Of a stretch of DNA of 64,000 nucleotides, positions 15,624-24,542 are shown one piece after another; the stretch's first letter is position 1; each line of letters begins with the position of its first letter. The position numbers and the translations under genes are program-made. This stretch comes from an uncultured Pelagibacteraceae bacterium (lineage in GTDB: Bacteria > Pseudomonadota > Alphaproteobacteria > Pelagibacterales > Pelagibacteraceae): NCBI GenBank assembly GCA_902549495.1, contig CACCVU010000002.1, positions 35,744 to 99,743 of the forward strand. Reading direction: 5' to 3'. A model generated the notes under the pieces. The model saw nothing but the letters and a program-made list of their open reading frames with translations, made no database searches and was not told the DNA's origin.

Positions 15624-16820
15624 ATGAAAAAGTCTATAAGCACATTCTTAAAACACCCCACTAAAGACAGTACTAATAGGTCTGCAAATCCTCCAGTGAC
15701 TAGAGCCTCAACTATTTTATTCAATTCAATTCAAGAAATGTATCAACATGAATTGAAAATTAAAAAACATAAAAAAGTATCACATTACACCTATGGAAGG
15801 TATGGAAGCACGACGACAATAGAACTCGAAAATATTTTAAAAGAATTAGAGCAGGCTTATCACGTTTTTTTGACAGGAACTGGTTTTGGAGGAATAGCTT
15901 TGGCCTTAATGTCTCTCTGTAGACCAGGAGATGAAATTTTGGTTTCTGATAATGTATATGGTCCAACAAAAGAAATATCTCAAGAATTACTTAGAGAGTT
16001 CAATGTAAGTGCAAAATTTTATAATCCAGATTCATTTGAAGACCTAAAAAATAAAATTTCAAAAAAAACAAAAATGATATTAGTTGAAAATCCTGGAAGT
16101 AATACTTTTGAATTTCAAGATTTATCAAAAATCACTCAGTTAGCAAAAAGAAAAAAAATTTTTACTCTTTTAGACAATACATGGGGAACTCCGCTTTATC
16201 TGAAGCCATTAAAAATTGGTTTTGACATGTCATTTTGTTCTGCAACAAAATATTTTTCAGGTCATTCAGATGCTATGGGTGGTTCTCTAGCTGTTAATAA
16301 AAAAGTTTTTAAAAAGATTATGTTTTTTTATAAATTATCTGGCTACAGAATGTCAGCTGATGAGGCTTATTTAATCATAAGAGGTTTAAGAACTTTAGAC
16401 ACAAGACTAAAACAACATAGTGAGAATACAAAAGTTATTATTAATTTCTTAAAAAGACAAAAAAAAATAAAAGAAATTCTTTACCCTCACAATCCTTCCT
16501 CTAAAAATTATAAACTTTGGAAAAAATATTACTCTGGCGCAACTGGCTTGTTATCAATAGTTATTAAAAGCAAAAAAAAATCTTCTGTTATACAATTTGT
16601 AAATTCGTTAGAATTATTTGGCATAGGATATAGCTGGGGAGGTTTTGAAAGCTTAGCTATACTTCAAGAATTAAAAAATAATAAAAAAGATGAATATTTG
16701 AAAGGACGTCAATTTTACCGATTTAACAAAGATGAATTTATTGTAAGACTACACATTGGATTAGAAGATCCAAAAGATTTAATTAACGATCTAAAAAAAG
16801 GTTTAAAAAAAATTAAGTAA
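15624..16820 (+). CDS. metC: Cystathionine beta-lyase-like Cys/Met PLP enzyme
   Basis: A 398-residue PLP enzyme of the Cys/Met metabolism family (fold type I). The N-terminal 'YTYGRYGSTTTIELENILKE', the PLP-stacking and phosphate region 'GTGFGGIALALM', and the Schiff-base lysine K209 in 'FCSATKYFSGHSDAMGG' are present. The 'SGYRMSADEAYLIIRGLRTL' region fits cystathionine beta-lyase (MetC) better than gamma-synthase. It would cleave cystathionine to homocysteine, or act as a cysteine/methionine lyase. Its stop codon shares one base with the start of the following MFS gene, so the carrier may move a related amino acid. Confidence 0.85.
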   Translation: MKKSISTFLKHPTKDSTNRSANPPVTRASTILFNSIQEMYQHELKIKKHKKVSHYTYGRYGSTTTIELENILKELEQAYHVFLTGTGFGGIALALMSLCRPGDEILVSDNVYGPTKEISQELLREFNVSAKFYNPDSFEDLKNKISKKTKMILVENPGSNTFEFQDLSKITQLAKRKKIFTLLDNTWGTPLYLKPLKIGFDMSFCSATKYFSGHSDAMGGSLAVNKKVFKKIMFFYKLSGYRMSADEAYLIIRGLRTLDTRLKQHSENTKVIINFLKRQKKIKEILYPHNPSSKNYKLWKKYYSGATGLLSIVIKSKKKSSVIQFVNSLELFGIGYSWGGFESLAILQELKNNKKDEYLKGRQFYRFNKDEFIVRLHIGLEDPKDLINDLKKGLKKIK

Positions 16821-18043
16821 TGAAAAATTTTTTTCCGAATAAAACTGCATTTTATGCTTTAATAGCGGCTTGTTTCGTTGTCTGTGCAACTATGGGAGTA
16901 AGACAAACATTTGGACTTTACTCAAGTGAATTTGAGACAACTGGAGGAACGTCAAATACAGAATTTGGATTAGCGATTGCAGTTCATGCAATCTTTTGGG
17001 GAATCTTTACTCCAATTTTTGGAAGAATTTCTGACAGACTAGGTGGTTATGTTGTAATAGTTCCCGCTTTAATTTTCTACTCGATATCAATGCTGTTAAT
17101 GGGAAATAACTTCATTTCAGGTATGTGGCTACAAATTAATTTAGGTCTACTTGTTGGTTTGGGTTTAGCAGGCGCTGCCGGGACTATTCTTACCCCAATG
17201 ATTTCAAAACATTTTCCAAATGAAAATAGAAGTAAAGCAGCAGGTATTGTTACAGCTTGCGGAGGTTTAGGAATGTTTATATTTCCTATTCTGGCAAATA
17301 TTTTTAAAAATATTTCTTCTTGGCAAATGTCTTTTATTATTTTTTCGATTATTTTATTTTTTATGTGTATACCCGGGTTTTTTGTTAGACTTCCTAAAAA
17401 TCAAGTATCAAATCAAAATACTAATATTGACAATCGAAGTTTAAAAGAAGTGTTAAAAGAATCTTTTGCGCATAAAGGATTTAGATTATTAGTTTTAGGT
17501 TTTTTTGTTTGCGGTTTTCAAATTACTTTAATAGCTACTCATGTCCCAAGATATGTTCAAGATAAAGGGCTAGCAGATTGGACGGGAATGGCTATCCTAG
17601 CATTAATTGGTTTTTTTAACATTATTGGAACTTTAGTGATGGGTTATTTAGGAGATAAATATAGTAAAAAAATACTTTTAAGTGGGCTTTATTTTTTAAG
17701 AGGAATAACATTAATTCTATTTATTTTTTTACCAGCATCAAATCTGTCTGCTGTGTTGTTCGGTACATCTTTTGGATTATTATGGCTTGCTACTGTACCA
17801 GCTACTAACGGTATCGTTGCTCAAATTTTTGGAACAAAAAATTTAACTCTTCTCTTTGGCATTGTATTCCTAAATCATCAATTCGGATCATTTCTGGGAG
17901 CTTACTTAGGAGGTTATTTTTACGATCAATTTGGAAGTTTCGATTACGCTTGGTATCTTGCTATAGTCTTATCATTTATTGCTGCAGCTCTTCACCTTCC
18001 AATAGACGAAAAGCCTCTGGCAACTGTGGATAAAACTATCTAA
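16820..18043 (+). CDS. MFS transporter
   Basis: A 407-residue, 12-helix major facilitator. The loop 2-3 motif is recognisable as 'GRISDRLGGYVVI', and 'MGYLGDKYSKKILL' is the repeat in the second half. The sequence is of the oxalate/formate-antiporter or monocarboxylate type common in marine alphaproteobacteria, but the substrate cannot be read. It overlaps the MetC-like gene by 1 base, so the two are cotranscribed. Its last codons include a perfect DnaA box (18025-18033, minus strand). Confidence 0.85.
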   Translation: MKNFFPNKTAFYALIAACFVVCATMGVRQTFGLYSSEFETTGGTSNTEFGLAIAVHAIFWGIFTPIFGRISDRLGGYVVIVPALIFYSISMLLMGNNFISGMWLQINLGLLVGLGLAGAAGTILTPMISKHFPNENRSKAAGIVTACGGLGMFIFPILANIFKNISSWQMSFIIFSIILFFMCIPGFFVRLPKNQVSNQNTNIDNRSLKEVLKESFAHKGFRLLVLGFFVCGFQITLIATHVPRYVQDKGLADWTGMAILALIGFFNIIGTLVMGYLGDKYSKKILLSGLYFLRGITLILFIFLPASNLSAVLFGTSFGLLWLATVPATNGIVAQIFGTKNLTLLFGIVFLNHQFGSFLGAYLGGYFYDQFGSFDYAWYLAIVLSFIAAALHLPIDEKPLATVDKTI

Positions 18044-18125
18044 GGTTGTAAATTGAGTCCCTAAGTGAATCAAAAGTGAATCAAAACGTGAACATTTTTT
18101 ATTTACAACTCAAAATTGTGGATAA
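18025..18125. other. Cluster of DnaA boxes, GANTC sites and phased 11-bp repeats
   Basis: Two perfect DnaA boxes in the same orientation (TGTGGATAA at 18025-18033 and 18117-18125, i.e. TTATCCACA on the minus strand) flank two tandem 11-base units, AAGTGAATCAA (from 18063), with a degenerate third unit. Each unit carries a GANTC methylation-type site, and a further GAGTC lies at 18055-18059. GTTGTAAAT (18045-18053) and ATTTACAAC (18101-18109) form an inverted repeat. A very T-rich stretch follows to 18160. This is origin-like architecture, but none of the usual alphaproteobacterial origin neighbours (hemE, gidA, parAB) is present, so DnaA-dependent regulation is an alternative. Confidence 0.4.
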
Positions 18126-18182
18126 TTTTTTTATTTAATCATTCAAATTTTTTTTATAGGCTTGAAATAACAAAGGAGAAAT

Positions 18183-18851
18183 ATGTTTTCATCAAATCTA
18201 GGAAAAAAGTTAGACAAATACCACTTACTCAAACACCCGTTTTATCAAATTTACTGGAATGAGGGTAAATTGAATAGGGAAATTATTAAAGATTATGCTG
18301 AACAATATTACCAGCACGTTAAAGCGTTTCCAAGATACATAAGTGCAACTCACTCTATTTGCGAAGATATAGAGAAAAGAAGAATTCTCCTGGAAAATTT
18401 ACAAGATGAGGAAAACAAAGATGGTGATCACCCGAAACTTTGGAAAAATTTTGCAAAAGCTTTAGGAGCTGATGATAAAAAAATAGAAAACGCAAAACTT
18501 GATTGGTTTACAAAGGATATGATTGATAATTTTTTCGCTCAAGCGAGAAAATCTTACGCTGAAGGTTTAGCGTCATTATATACCTATGAAAGACAAATTC
18601 CTGAAATAGCGGAGACTAAAATCCAAGGTTTAAAAAAATTTTACGGAGTAAATTCAAAAGAGGGACTAGAATTTTTTGAAGCTCATAAATCTGCTGACGT
18701 TATTCATAGAGCTGAATGTGAAAAACTTTTGGACGGACTTTCTAAAGAGGAACAAAAGAAGGCCGAAAATGCTTCATTGTTAACTGCTAGATATCTATGG
18801 AATTTCCTAAGCGGAATGGTTTCTAAGCACAAACTACAGCAGGCAGCATAG
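18183..18851 (+). CDS. CADD-family diiron protein, probable self-sacrificing pABA synthase
   Basis: A 222-residue TenA/PqqC-fold protein closely similar to chlamydial CADD (CT610), which makes p-aminobenzoate for folate from its own tyrosine. The metal ligands line up: E76 and H83 ('DEENKDGDHPKLW'), E136 ('YTYERQIPE'), and H168, D172, H175 ('EAHKSADVIHRAE'). The tyrosine consumed in CADD (Tyr27) aligns with Y21 ('KHPFYQIYW'), the second conserved tyrosine (Tyr43) with Y38, and the amino-donor lysine (K152) with K146. It is therefore expected to act once per polypeptide. It has a strong ribosome-binding site (AAAGGAG), fitting a protein that is itself the substrate. The residue mapping is read by eye; the chemistry is known only for relatives. 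Confidence 0.85.
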   Translation: MFSSNLGKKLDKYHLLKHPFYQIYWNEGKLNREIIKDYAEQYYQHVKAFPRYISATHSICEDIEKRRILLENLQDEENKDGDHPKLWKNFAKALGADDKKIENAKLDWFTKDMIDNFFAQARKSYAEGLASLYTYERQIPEIAETKIQGLKKFYGVNSKEGLEFFEAHKSADVIHRAECEKLLDGLSKEEQKKAENASLLTARYLWNFLSGMVSKHKLQQAA

Positions 18852-18905
18852 TTAGCAAAGTCAAGATTGACAATTTAGTTCAAGAGGAATACCTATGAAC
18901 TATTA

Positions 18906-19994
18906 ATGGAAATATATCTTCCTATAGTTCAAGTTCATATAGATATAATCACAATTTTATTTATTAGTTTTGCAGTCGGAGTTCTTTCAGGTTTATTTGG
19001 TGTCGGTGGAGGGTTTTTAATGACACCATTTTTAATATTTTTAGGAATCCCACCAGTTTATGCAGTTCCTAATGAAATAAATAATATATTAGCAACTTCA
19101 GTTTCTGGATCAATGACACATTGGTTTAAAAACACACTAGATTATAAAATGGGACTGATGATAATTATTGGTGGAGTTGTAGGGACCATACTAGGTATTA
19201 TAACTTTTACTTTTTTTAAAGAAACTGGGAAGTTAAGTTTAATTATTTCATTATCATATATGTATCTTCTTGCGATTATCGGTACATTGATGCTCATCGA
19301 GGGTGCTAAAGAAATTGATAGAGCTAGAAAAAAATTAATTTTAAAACAAAAATTACACACACACTACTGGATACATGGCTTACCGCTAAAACTTAGATTT
19401 CCAAAATCAAGACTTTACGAGAGCGCTTTTACGCCAATCTTACTTGGTATTATAGTAGGATTTGTTGCGGCGTTAATAGGAGTGGGAGGAGCTTTTTTGA
19501 TGGTGCCTGCAATGATTTATATAATAGGTATGCCAGTAAAATTTATACCTGGAACATCTTTATTTGTCACAGTTTTTATAAGTGCACTAGTGACTATATT
19601 GCATGCATTTAACTATGGCTCTATAGATTTGATTTTGGTGATAATTTTAGTTGTAGGTTCTATTATCGGAGTACAGGTTGGTCAAAAAGTTGGGCAATAT
19701 TTAGATAGCTCACATTTAAAAACTTTATTTGCAATGTTGTTATGTGCAGTCGCGATAGCTATTGCATATGATACATTTTTTTATGAGGGAGCAAGGCAAT
19801 TAAAAGATGCTGAAATAGTTAATTTAGAGAACCTAAACTTTTTCTCTAAATTTATTTCAAAGCTATCTGAAAATAATCCACTTCTTTATGGATCAATGGC
19901 AATACTTTTAGCCATTTTATTAGGAATAATAGGTGCAGGCGGTAGACAATTATTGAGTAAATACAAACACATCTTTCTAATTAAAAAAAATTAA
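18906..19994 (+). CDS. TauE/SafE-family anion exporter
   Basis: A 362-residue inner-membrane protein with two repeats of the TauE/SafE domain: 'GLFGVGGGFLMTPFLIFLGI' (about 33-52) and 'ALIGVGGAFLMVPAMIYIIG' (about 190-209). The family exports sulfite, sulfoacetate or other organosulfur anions. A longer middle segment (about 130-175) separates the repeats. A three-codon ORF (ATG AAC TAT TAA, 18895-18906) with its own GAGG site overlaps the start codon as TAATG, suggesting reinitiation. The 3' end overlaps the convergent, related exporter gene by 4 bases. Confidence 0.85.
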   Translation: MEIYLPIVQVHIDIITILFISFAVGVLSGLFGVGGGFLMTPFLIFLGIPPVYAVPNEINNILATSVSGSMTHWFKNTLDYKMGLMIIIGGVVGTILGIITFTFFKETGKLSLIISLSYMYLLAIIGTLMLIEGAKEIDRARKKLILKQKLHTHYWIHGLPLKLRFPKSRLYESAFTPILLGIIVGFVAALIGVGGAFLMVPAMIYIIGMPVKFIPGTSLFVTVFISALVTILHAFNYGSIDLILVIILVVGSIIGVQVGQKVGQYLDSSHLKTLFAMLLCAVAIAIAYDTFFYEGARQLKDAEIVNLENLNFFSKFISKLSENNPLLYGSMAILLAILLGIIGAGGRQLLSKYKHIFLIKKN

Positions 19995-20740
19995 ATTAAA
20001 GCTCTAATTAATCCAAAAATTGAGACTAAAATTAAAAAGTAAAGCACATACTTTTTATAATTCTCTTTTGAGCTTCCGGTAAATAATTTTGTGCCAATTG
20101 AAACGCCAAAGGGAACAATTAAAATAAGAGGTAAAGTTCTATATAATACAGTATAATTTAATATATCATTAAAGTAAGCGAGAATTAATGCATATAAATC
20201 AGTGAAGAAAAATAGAGCAGCTAACGATGCCCTAATTACTGCTGGTTCAGCTGCAATTATTAAAAAATATAGTGCTATCGGCAAACCAGCCAAAGTACCA
20301 AATCCATTAACTGTCCCAGCTGTTGCTCCGACAAAAAATTTGGAAATATTGTGATTTAATTTTTTGTTTTTATATCCACGTAATAATAAAAAAGCAAAAA
20401 TAAGAACTGTTATCGAAATTATTAAATGTGTTACTCTTGGCTCCAATATAGAAAGAAGATGCACACCAAAAGGAGTTCCAATTGACACCCCCACAAGTAA
20501 ATAAAAAACGAATTTCCAATTAATTTTTTTCCATATACTTGGTATCATAAAAAAACTTGCTATTATTTCTAACAATAAGATTATTGGTACAATTTCTTTT
20601 GGTGGTAAAATAAAAGATAACAATGAAACACTTGATGCAGAAAAACCAAAGCCGCTAAAACCTCTAACAGTTGATGCAAAAAGTATAATTCCACAAAAAA
20701 ACAAGAACTCTAAAAATGATAAATCTATTGTTGTTAACAT
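19991..20740 (-). CDS. TauE/SafE-family anion exporter
   Basis: A 249-residue membrane protein of the same family, shorter than its convergent neighbour. The first repeat is 'RGFSGFGFSASSVSLLSFIL' and the second 'GTVNGFGTLAGLPIALYFLI', with glycine-rich turns in place of the GVGGG of the canonical group. The substrate is unknown; sulfite or sulfonate export is a family-level inference. It follows the M23 peptidase gene by 4 bases on the minus strand, so it is probably cotranscribed with it and TerC. Confidence 0.8.
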   Translation of the reverse strand: MLTTIDLSFLEFLFFCGIILFASTVRGFSGFGFSASSVSLLSFILPPKEIVPIILLLEIIASFFMIPSIWKKINWKFVFYLLVGVSIGTPFGVHLLSILEPRVTHLIISITVLIFAFLLLRGYKNKKLNHNISKFFVGATAGTVNGFGTLAGLPIALYFLIIAAEPAVIRASLAALFFFTDLYALILAYFNDILNYTVLYRTLPLILIVPFGVSIGTKLFTGSSKENYKKYVLYFLILVSIFGLIRALI

Positions 20741-20744
20741 ATAA

Positions 20745-21533
20745 TTAATTTAAAATTGTCATTGGATCTAATTTTATTTCGAACCAATTTAAGCGAATAT
20801 CCAGATGGGGTCCTGTAGCTCTTCCACTTTGACCAAGAGTGCCAACAATCTGTCCTTTTTTAACTTTTTGTCCTTTTTGAACATTTATATCTTTCATGTG
20901 CATGTACAAGGTACTTATTCCATGACCATGGTCAAAAATGATAGTTCCTCCAGTGAAATACATATCTTTTTCTACTAATGTAACCACTCCATCCATCATT
21001 GATTTTACAGGAGTACCCTCAGGTGCATGAAAATCAATTCCATAATGAGGTCTTCTTGGTTTTCCATTTAGAATTCTTTGACTACCGTAAACACCCGTGA
21101 TGATATATTTATCTATAGGGTAAACAAATTTATCTTTGAAAAAAATTAGATTACTATTTATTGCTCTAGCATCTCCAATTAATTTATTATCTTTTTTTAT
21201 CCTTTCATAAACTTCTGGCGGCGGAGTGACTTTTTTCGGTGGAAGGCCATCAATTCTCTGAATTTTATATTCTCTTTTGAAGACCTGCTTTTCAATTAAT
21301 TTTGTTTCTTTTTTATTTTGTATTTTTATTACTACGTTATTTTTTCTATCTCTATCTAGTCCAAAAGCAAAAAACCCATCTTTTGAGACTCTTATTTTTC
21401 TGTTATCTATGAACACTTTTGATTTCGGATCTGTTTTACCAAGAATAAAAGAGCCTTGTTTAAAATTTCCTTGAAACTCAACAGCGTGAGAAATATTAAA
21501 TATAATCAAAAAAAATAATGCATATCTAATCAT
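20745..21533 (-). CDS. Secreted M23 (LytM) peptidase
   Basis: About 262 residues starting at ATG 21533, with a signal peptide ('IRYALFFLIIFNISHA'). The frame opens further upstream (21611), but that would place the signal peptide internally and overlap terC by 82 bases. The C-terminal half is a LytM domain: 'RPHYGIDFHAPEGTPV' (first zinc His and Asp), 'TLYMHMKDI' (HxH) and 'GRATGPHLDIRL'. It should cut peptidoglycan cross-bridges or activate an amidase. All zinc ligands are present, so it is probably active. An Ig-like N-terminal domain (about 20-95) precedes it. The start shares ATGA with the terC stop. Confidence 0.9.
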   Translation of the reverse strand: MIRYALFFLIIFNISHAVEFQGNFKQGSFILGKTDPKSKVFIDNRKIRVSKDGFFAFGLDRDRKNNVVIKIQNKKETKLIEKQVFKREYKIQRIDGLPPKKVTPPPEVYERIKKDNKLIGDARAINSNLIFFKDKFVYPIDKYIITGVYGSQRILNGKPRRPHYGIDFHAPEGTPVKSMMDGVVTLVEKDMYFTGGTIIFDHGHGISTLYMHMKDINVQKGQKVKKGQIVGTLGQSGRATGPHLDIRLNWFEIKLDPMTILN

Positions 21534-22102
21534 AATAAAATTATAAGATCCTCGTAAATTAACTGAAATGAAACAATTAAAATTGCTAATAAACCTACCC
21601 AACTTATCCAAGAATATTTTTTTATTAACTTAGCAGTATAATTTGCAGCAAACGCCATCAGCAATATTGATAATCCTAATCCAAAAGCTAAAAGCATATA
21701 ATGATCTTTAGCTGCACCAGCTACTCCTAAAACGTTGTCTAAACTCATAGTTACATCTGCAAGAATAACTGTGAAAATTGCTTTTTTAAAATTTGAATTA
21801 TCAACTTCAATATTTTTTTCTTCAATTTTATTTTGAATAACATCACGATAAAGCTTATAGCAAATATAGAGTAACAATATCCCCCCAATAAGTCTTAACC
21901 CTGTAATCTGTAATAAATAAGCTGTTATAAAGGTAAAAATAATTCTTAAAACTACTGCTCCTCCAATGCCCCAAAATATAATTTTTTTTCTCTTAGAAGA
22001 CTCAAATTTTGATGCAACCATTCCAATAATAATTGCATTATCGCCTGCTAAGACTAAGTCTATCAAGATAATTTCAATTAATATAATTAGTTGCTCTGTC
22101 AT
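21530..22102 (-). CDS. TerC-family membrane protein
   Basis: A 190-residue inner-membrane protein of the TerC/YjbE type, with seven hydrophobic helices. Conserved acidic residues lie in the membrane: 'LIDLVLAGDNAIIIGMV' near the start and 'ADVTMSLDNVLGVAGAA' in the middle. Members export manganese or other metals, often during secretion of metal-loaded proteins. No yybP-type riboswitch is visible in the 24-base gap to the divergent enoyl-CoA hydratase gene. It leads an operon with the M23 peptidase and a TauE exporter. Confidence 0.88.
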   Translation of the reverse strand: MTEQLIILIEIILIDLVLAGDNAIIIGMVASKFESSKRKKIIFWGIGGAVVLRIIFTFITAYLLQITGLRLIGGILLLYICYKLYRDVIQNKIEEKNIEVDNSNFKKAIFTVILADVTMSLDNVLGVAGAAKDHYMLLAFGLGLSILLMAFAANYTAKLIKKYSWISWVGLLAILIVSFQLIYEDLIILL

Positions 22103-22126
22103 AATGAAATTTATATTCTATAAAAT

Positions 22127-22885
22127 ATGAACTATAAAAATATTAAAATAGAAAAGCGAGGAAATTACGCAATTATTCAAATTGCTAACAATAAAAATAA
22201 TAGTTTAGATGAAAAAACCCTAAATGAAATAGCTAATGCAACCAAGCATTTAAATAAAACTAAAGAAATAAAATGTATTGGTTTAATTGGTGGATCAAAG
22301 TTTTTTTCTCCTGGAGCTGATATCAAAGAATTAGAAAAATTAAACTCCAAACAAGCAAAAAAACAAAAACTATTCTCAAATATTGATAAACTAAAAGATA
22401 TTGATATTCCAATCATTGCATTTGTCGATGGTTATGCATTAGGCGGAGGCTTTGAATTGGCTCTTTCAAGTGATCTCATTATTGCTAGTGATAATGCAAA
22501 GTTTGGATTACCCGAAATTAATTTAGGACTTATTCCGGGTATAGGTGGAACACAAAAAACTAAAAAATTTACTTCAAATCAAAATATAAAATATCTAGCT
22601 ATGTCCGGAGATATTATCGATTCTGAAACAGCGATGAAGTTTGGGATAGTCTCACAAATTATTCCAAAAGAAAATTTTAATGACTTTATGATTAAATTTT
22701 TGATCAAAATTTCTTCAAAACCTAAAAAATCACTTCAAATTATTAAAAAACTTGTAAATTTAGAGATTAACTCTAAGAATGCTTTACAAAAAGAAAGACA
22801 AGAATTTTATAAGCTTTTAGATAGTAAAAATAAAAAAATTGGTATCGAAAGTTTTATTTTAAAAAAAACACCAGTGTGGGATTAA
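22127..22885 (+). CDS. Enoyl-CoA hydratase/isomerase
   Basis: A 252-residue crotonase-fold enzyme. The CoA-binding and oxyanion-hole region is 'SPGADIKELEKL', and 'DGYALGGGFELALSSDLIIA' with 'FGLPEINLGLIPGIGGTQ' carries the second catalytic Glu. It hydrates trans-2-enoyl-CoA in fatty-acid or branched-chain catabolism; the exact chain length is unknown. It stands alone, and its 3' end overlaps the convergent glycosyltransferase gene by 4 bases. Confidence 0.9.
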   Translation: MNYKNIKIEKRGNYAIIQIANNKNNSLDEKTLNEIANATKHLNKTKEIKCIGLIGGSKFFSPGADIKELEKLNSKQAKKQKLFSNIDKLKDIDIPIIAFVDGYALGGGFELALSSDLIIASDNAKFGLPEINLGLIPGIGGTQKTKKFTSNQNIKYLAMSGDIIDSETAMKFGIVSQIIPKENFNDFMIKFLIKISSKPKKSLQIIKKLVNLEINSKNALQKERQEFYKLLDSKNKKIGIESFILKKTPVWD

Positions 22886-23760
22886 AGATCAAACCACTCT
22901 AAGTATTTTTCTTTATTACTTACAAGATATCTTGGCAAAAGATCAGGATCAATTTTTTTAAGTTTGTAGTCGCTGTCCCATTTACTTTTAGAACTTTTGT
23001 CTGCAAAATGATCATAGAACATTTCTCTTTTAGAAATTTTATCTCTAATTTTATCAACTGTTATTCCACTTAATTTGAATTCATCATGATGGCCAAAGTT
23101 CATAAATTTTTCAAACATATCCTCAGGACTTTTTAAATTTGTAAAATGCCACCCACCATCGTTTATAATATTTAAATTTGAATATTTGGTGTTAGAAAAA
23201 TATGTATCTATTCTCCAAATAGGATATTTTTTAAACTTGATGTTTCGAAGCCAAGAAAAAGATTTCAAATTCTTTTTTCTACACCCTTTAGTACCTGGCC
23301 AGAGCATTCTGTTATACAGTAAATTGAACTTAAAATAAAAAAATAGCTGATTAAATATTACAATATCATTTTTATTTTTCTTGAAATCTTCAGAGTCTAA
23401 ATTTGGGATTTCATCATTATCACTTAACATTATAAAATCATCATCATCAGCATCTTTGATAGCATTTAAATGCTCATCGTAAGATAATTCAATTCTTTTT
23501 AGACTATTCGCTCTTTGTAAAGTTGGATTATTATTTTCTTCAACAATTCCGTCAGGTTCTTTATCTATCACGATATATTTAATTTTATCTTTGAACTTGG
23601 GATAATTGTTTATATCAAAATTTAACTTTTTCTTTTTACCGCTATGGGAATAAGTTGATTCAGTAACAATAAATTTATCAACTTTATCTTTAAGAACGTT
23701 TAATCTTACTTCGTACATCATGTGTTCGTTGTAAAAAGACGTACAATCAATGATTTTCAT
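22882..23760 (-). CDS. Glycosyltransferase family 17-like
   Basis: A 292-residue protein whose N-terminus 'MKIIDCTSFYNEHMMYEVRL', followed by 'VDKFIVTESTYSHSGKKK', matches the glycosyltransferase family 17 group (N-acetylglucosaminyltransferase-like). The metal-binding acidic motif is visible in 'DDDDFIMLSDNDEIPN' at about residues 103-118. A C-terminal aromatic part ('GGWHFTNLKSPEDMFEKF') is also characteristic. It likely adds a sugar to a cell-surface glycan. It is not adjacent to other glycan genes; the cluster begins ~6 kb away. Confidence 0.8.
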   Translation of the reverse strand: MKIIDCTSFYNEHMMYEVRLNVLKDKVDKFIVTESTYSHSGKKKKLNFDINNYPKFKDKIKYIVIDKEPDGIVEENNNPTLQRANSLKRIELSYDEHLNAIKDADDDDFIMLSDNDEIPNLDSEDFKKNKNDIVIFNQLFFYFKFNLLYNRMLWPGTKGCRKKNLKSFSWLRNIKFKKYPIWRIDTYFSNTKYSNLNIINDGGWHFTNLKSPEDMFEKFMNFGHHDEFKLSGITVDKIRDKISKREMFYDHFADKSSKSKWDSDYKLKKIDPDLLPRYLVSNKEKYLEWFDL

Positions 23761-23855
23761 TAATTTTTAACCTCAAGGTTGTAGACATTATGCATACCTG
23801 TAATCTAATTTTAACACAATTAAAGTAATCTATATTTTGAGAAATTAAAACTATT

Positions 23856-24239
23856 ATGAGAAAACATTATTTAATTCTTGCAGTTTTTTTGTGCATGAGC
23901 TCAGCCTTTGCTGCAGGACATATAACAAAAGCTCAAAAAGAAAAAACAATAGAGTGTTTAGGTCACTACAGTGCAACAGCTGTTTTACCAGCTGAGACTA
24001 TCGAAGTTAAAAACATGGAATTAGCTTTGGCTTCAGTAAAAGTTATAAGAGAATACCTTTCATCCGAGGGTGTTAAAGATGATGAGATGAACAAAGGCAT
24101 GAATGCTTATGTAGACAAAGTTTATGGCAAGCCTTTTGATAAATCTAAAAATGGTGAGTGTAATAAATTTATTTATAAGCAAATTAAAGGTTCAGAAGAA
24201 AAAATCGAAAAATTATCTAGAACGATTTATGCAGGCTAA
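23856..24239 (+). CDS. Small secreted protein, first gene of a seven-gene operon
   Basis: A 127-residue protein with a signal peptide cleaved near 'SSAFAAGH'. The mature part is helical, with two Cys (in 'TIECLGHYS' and 'NGECNKF') that may form a disulfide in the periplasm. I recognise no family. It stands 2 bases before the DUF1330 gene, leading seven closely spaced same-strand genes. The 95-base region before it is AT-rich with no clear operator. Confidence 0.6.
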   Translation: MRKHYLILAVFLCMSSAFAAGHITKAQKEKTIECLGHYSATAVLPAETIEVKNMELALASVKVIREYLSSEGVKDDEMNKGMNAYVDKVYGKPFDKSKNGECNKFIYKQIKGSEEKIEKLSRTIYAG

Positions 24240-24241
24240 AA

Positions 24242-24529
24242 ATGAGCGGATACGTTATAGCTAATATAGATGTAAAAAATCCTGAAGCTTATAAAGAATA
24301 TATTGGTAAAGTTGTGCCTACAGTTCAAAAATTCGGAGGAGAATACCTTGTACGTGCCGGTGAGTACAAAGTTATAGATGGTGAGTGGAAATACCCTAGA
24401 ACAGTAGTAATTAAATTTCCAACTTATGAAAAAGCTTTAGAGTGGTATGACTCTAAGGAATACAAACCAGTAAAACCTATTCGATTAGCAAACTCAGTTG
24501 CTAATGGAATAATAATTAGAGGAGTTTAA
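24242..24529 (+). CDS. DUF1330 domain protein
   Basis: A 95-residue ferredoxin-like (dimeric alpha/beta-barrel) protein. 'GYVIANIDVKNPEAYKEYIG', 'FGGEYLVRAGEYKVIDGEW' and 'RTVVIKFPTYEKALEWYDS' match DUF1330, whose members dimerise around a small cavity. The function of the family is unsettled; many small enzymes and ligand binders share the fold. Downstream genes appear to encode further proteins of the same fold. Confidence 0.85.
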   Translation: MSGYVIANIDVKNPEAYKEYIGKVVPTVQKFGGEYLVRAGEYKVIDGEWKYPRTVVIKFPTYEKALEWYDSKEYKPVKPIRLANSVANGIIIRGV

Positions 24530-24542
24530 ATAAAAGTAAACA

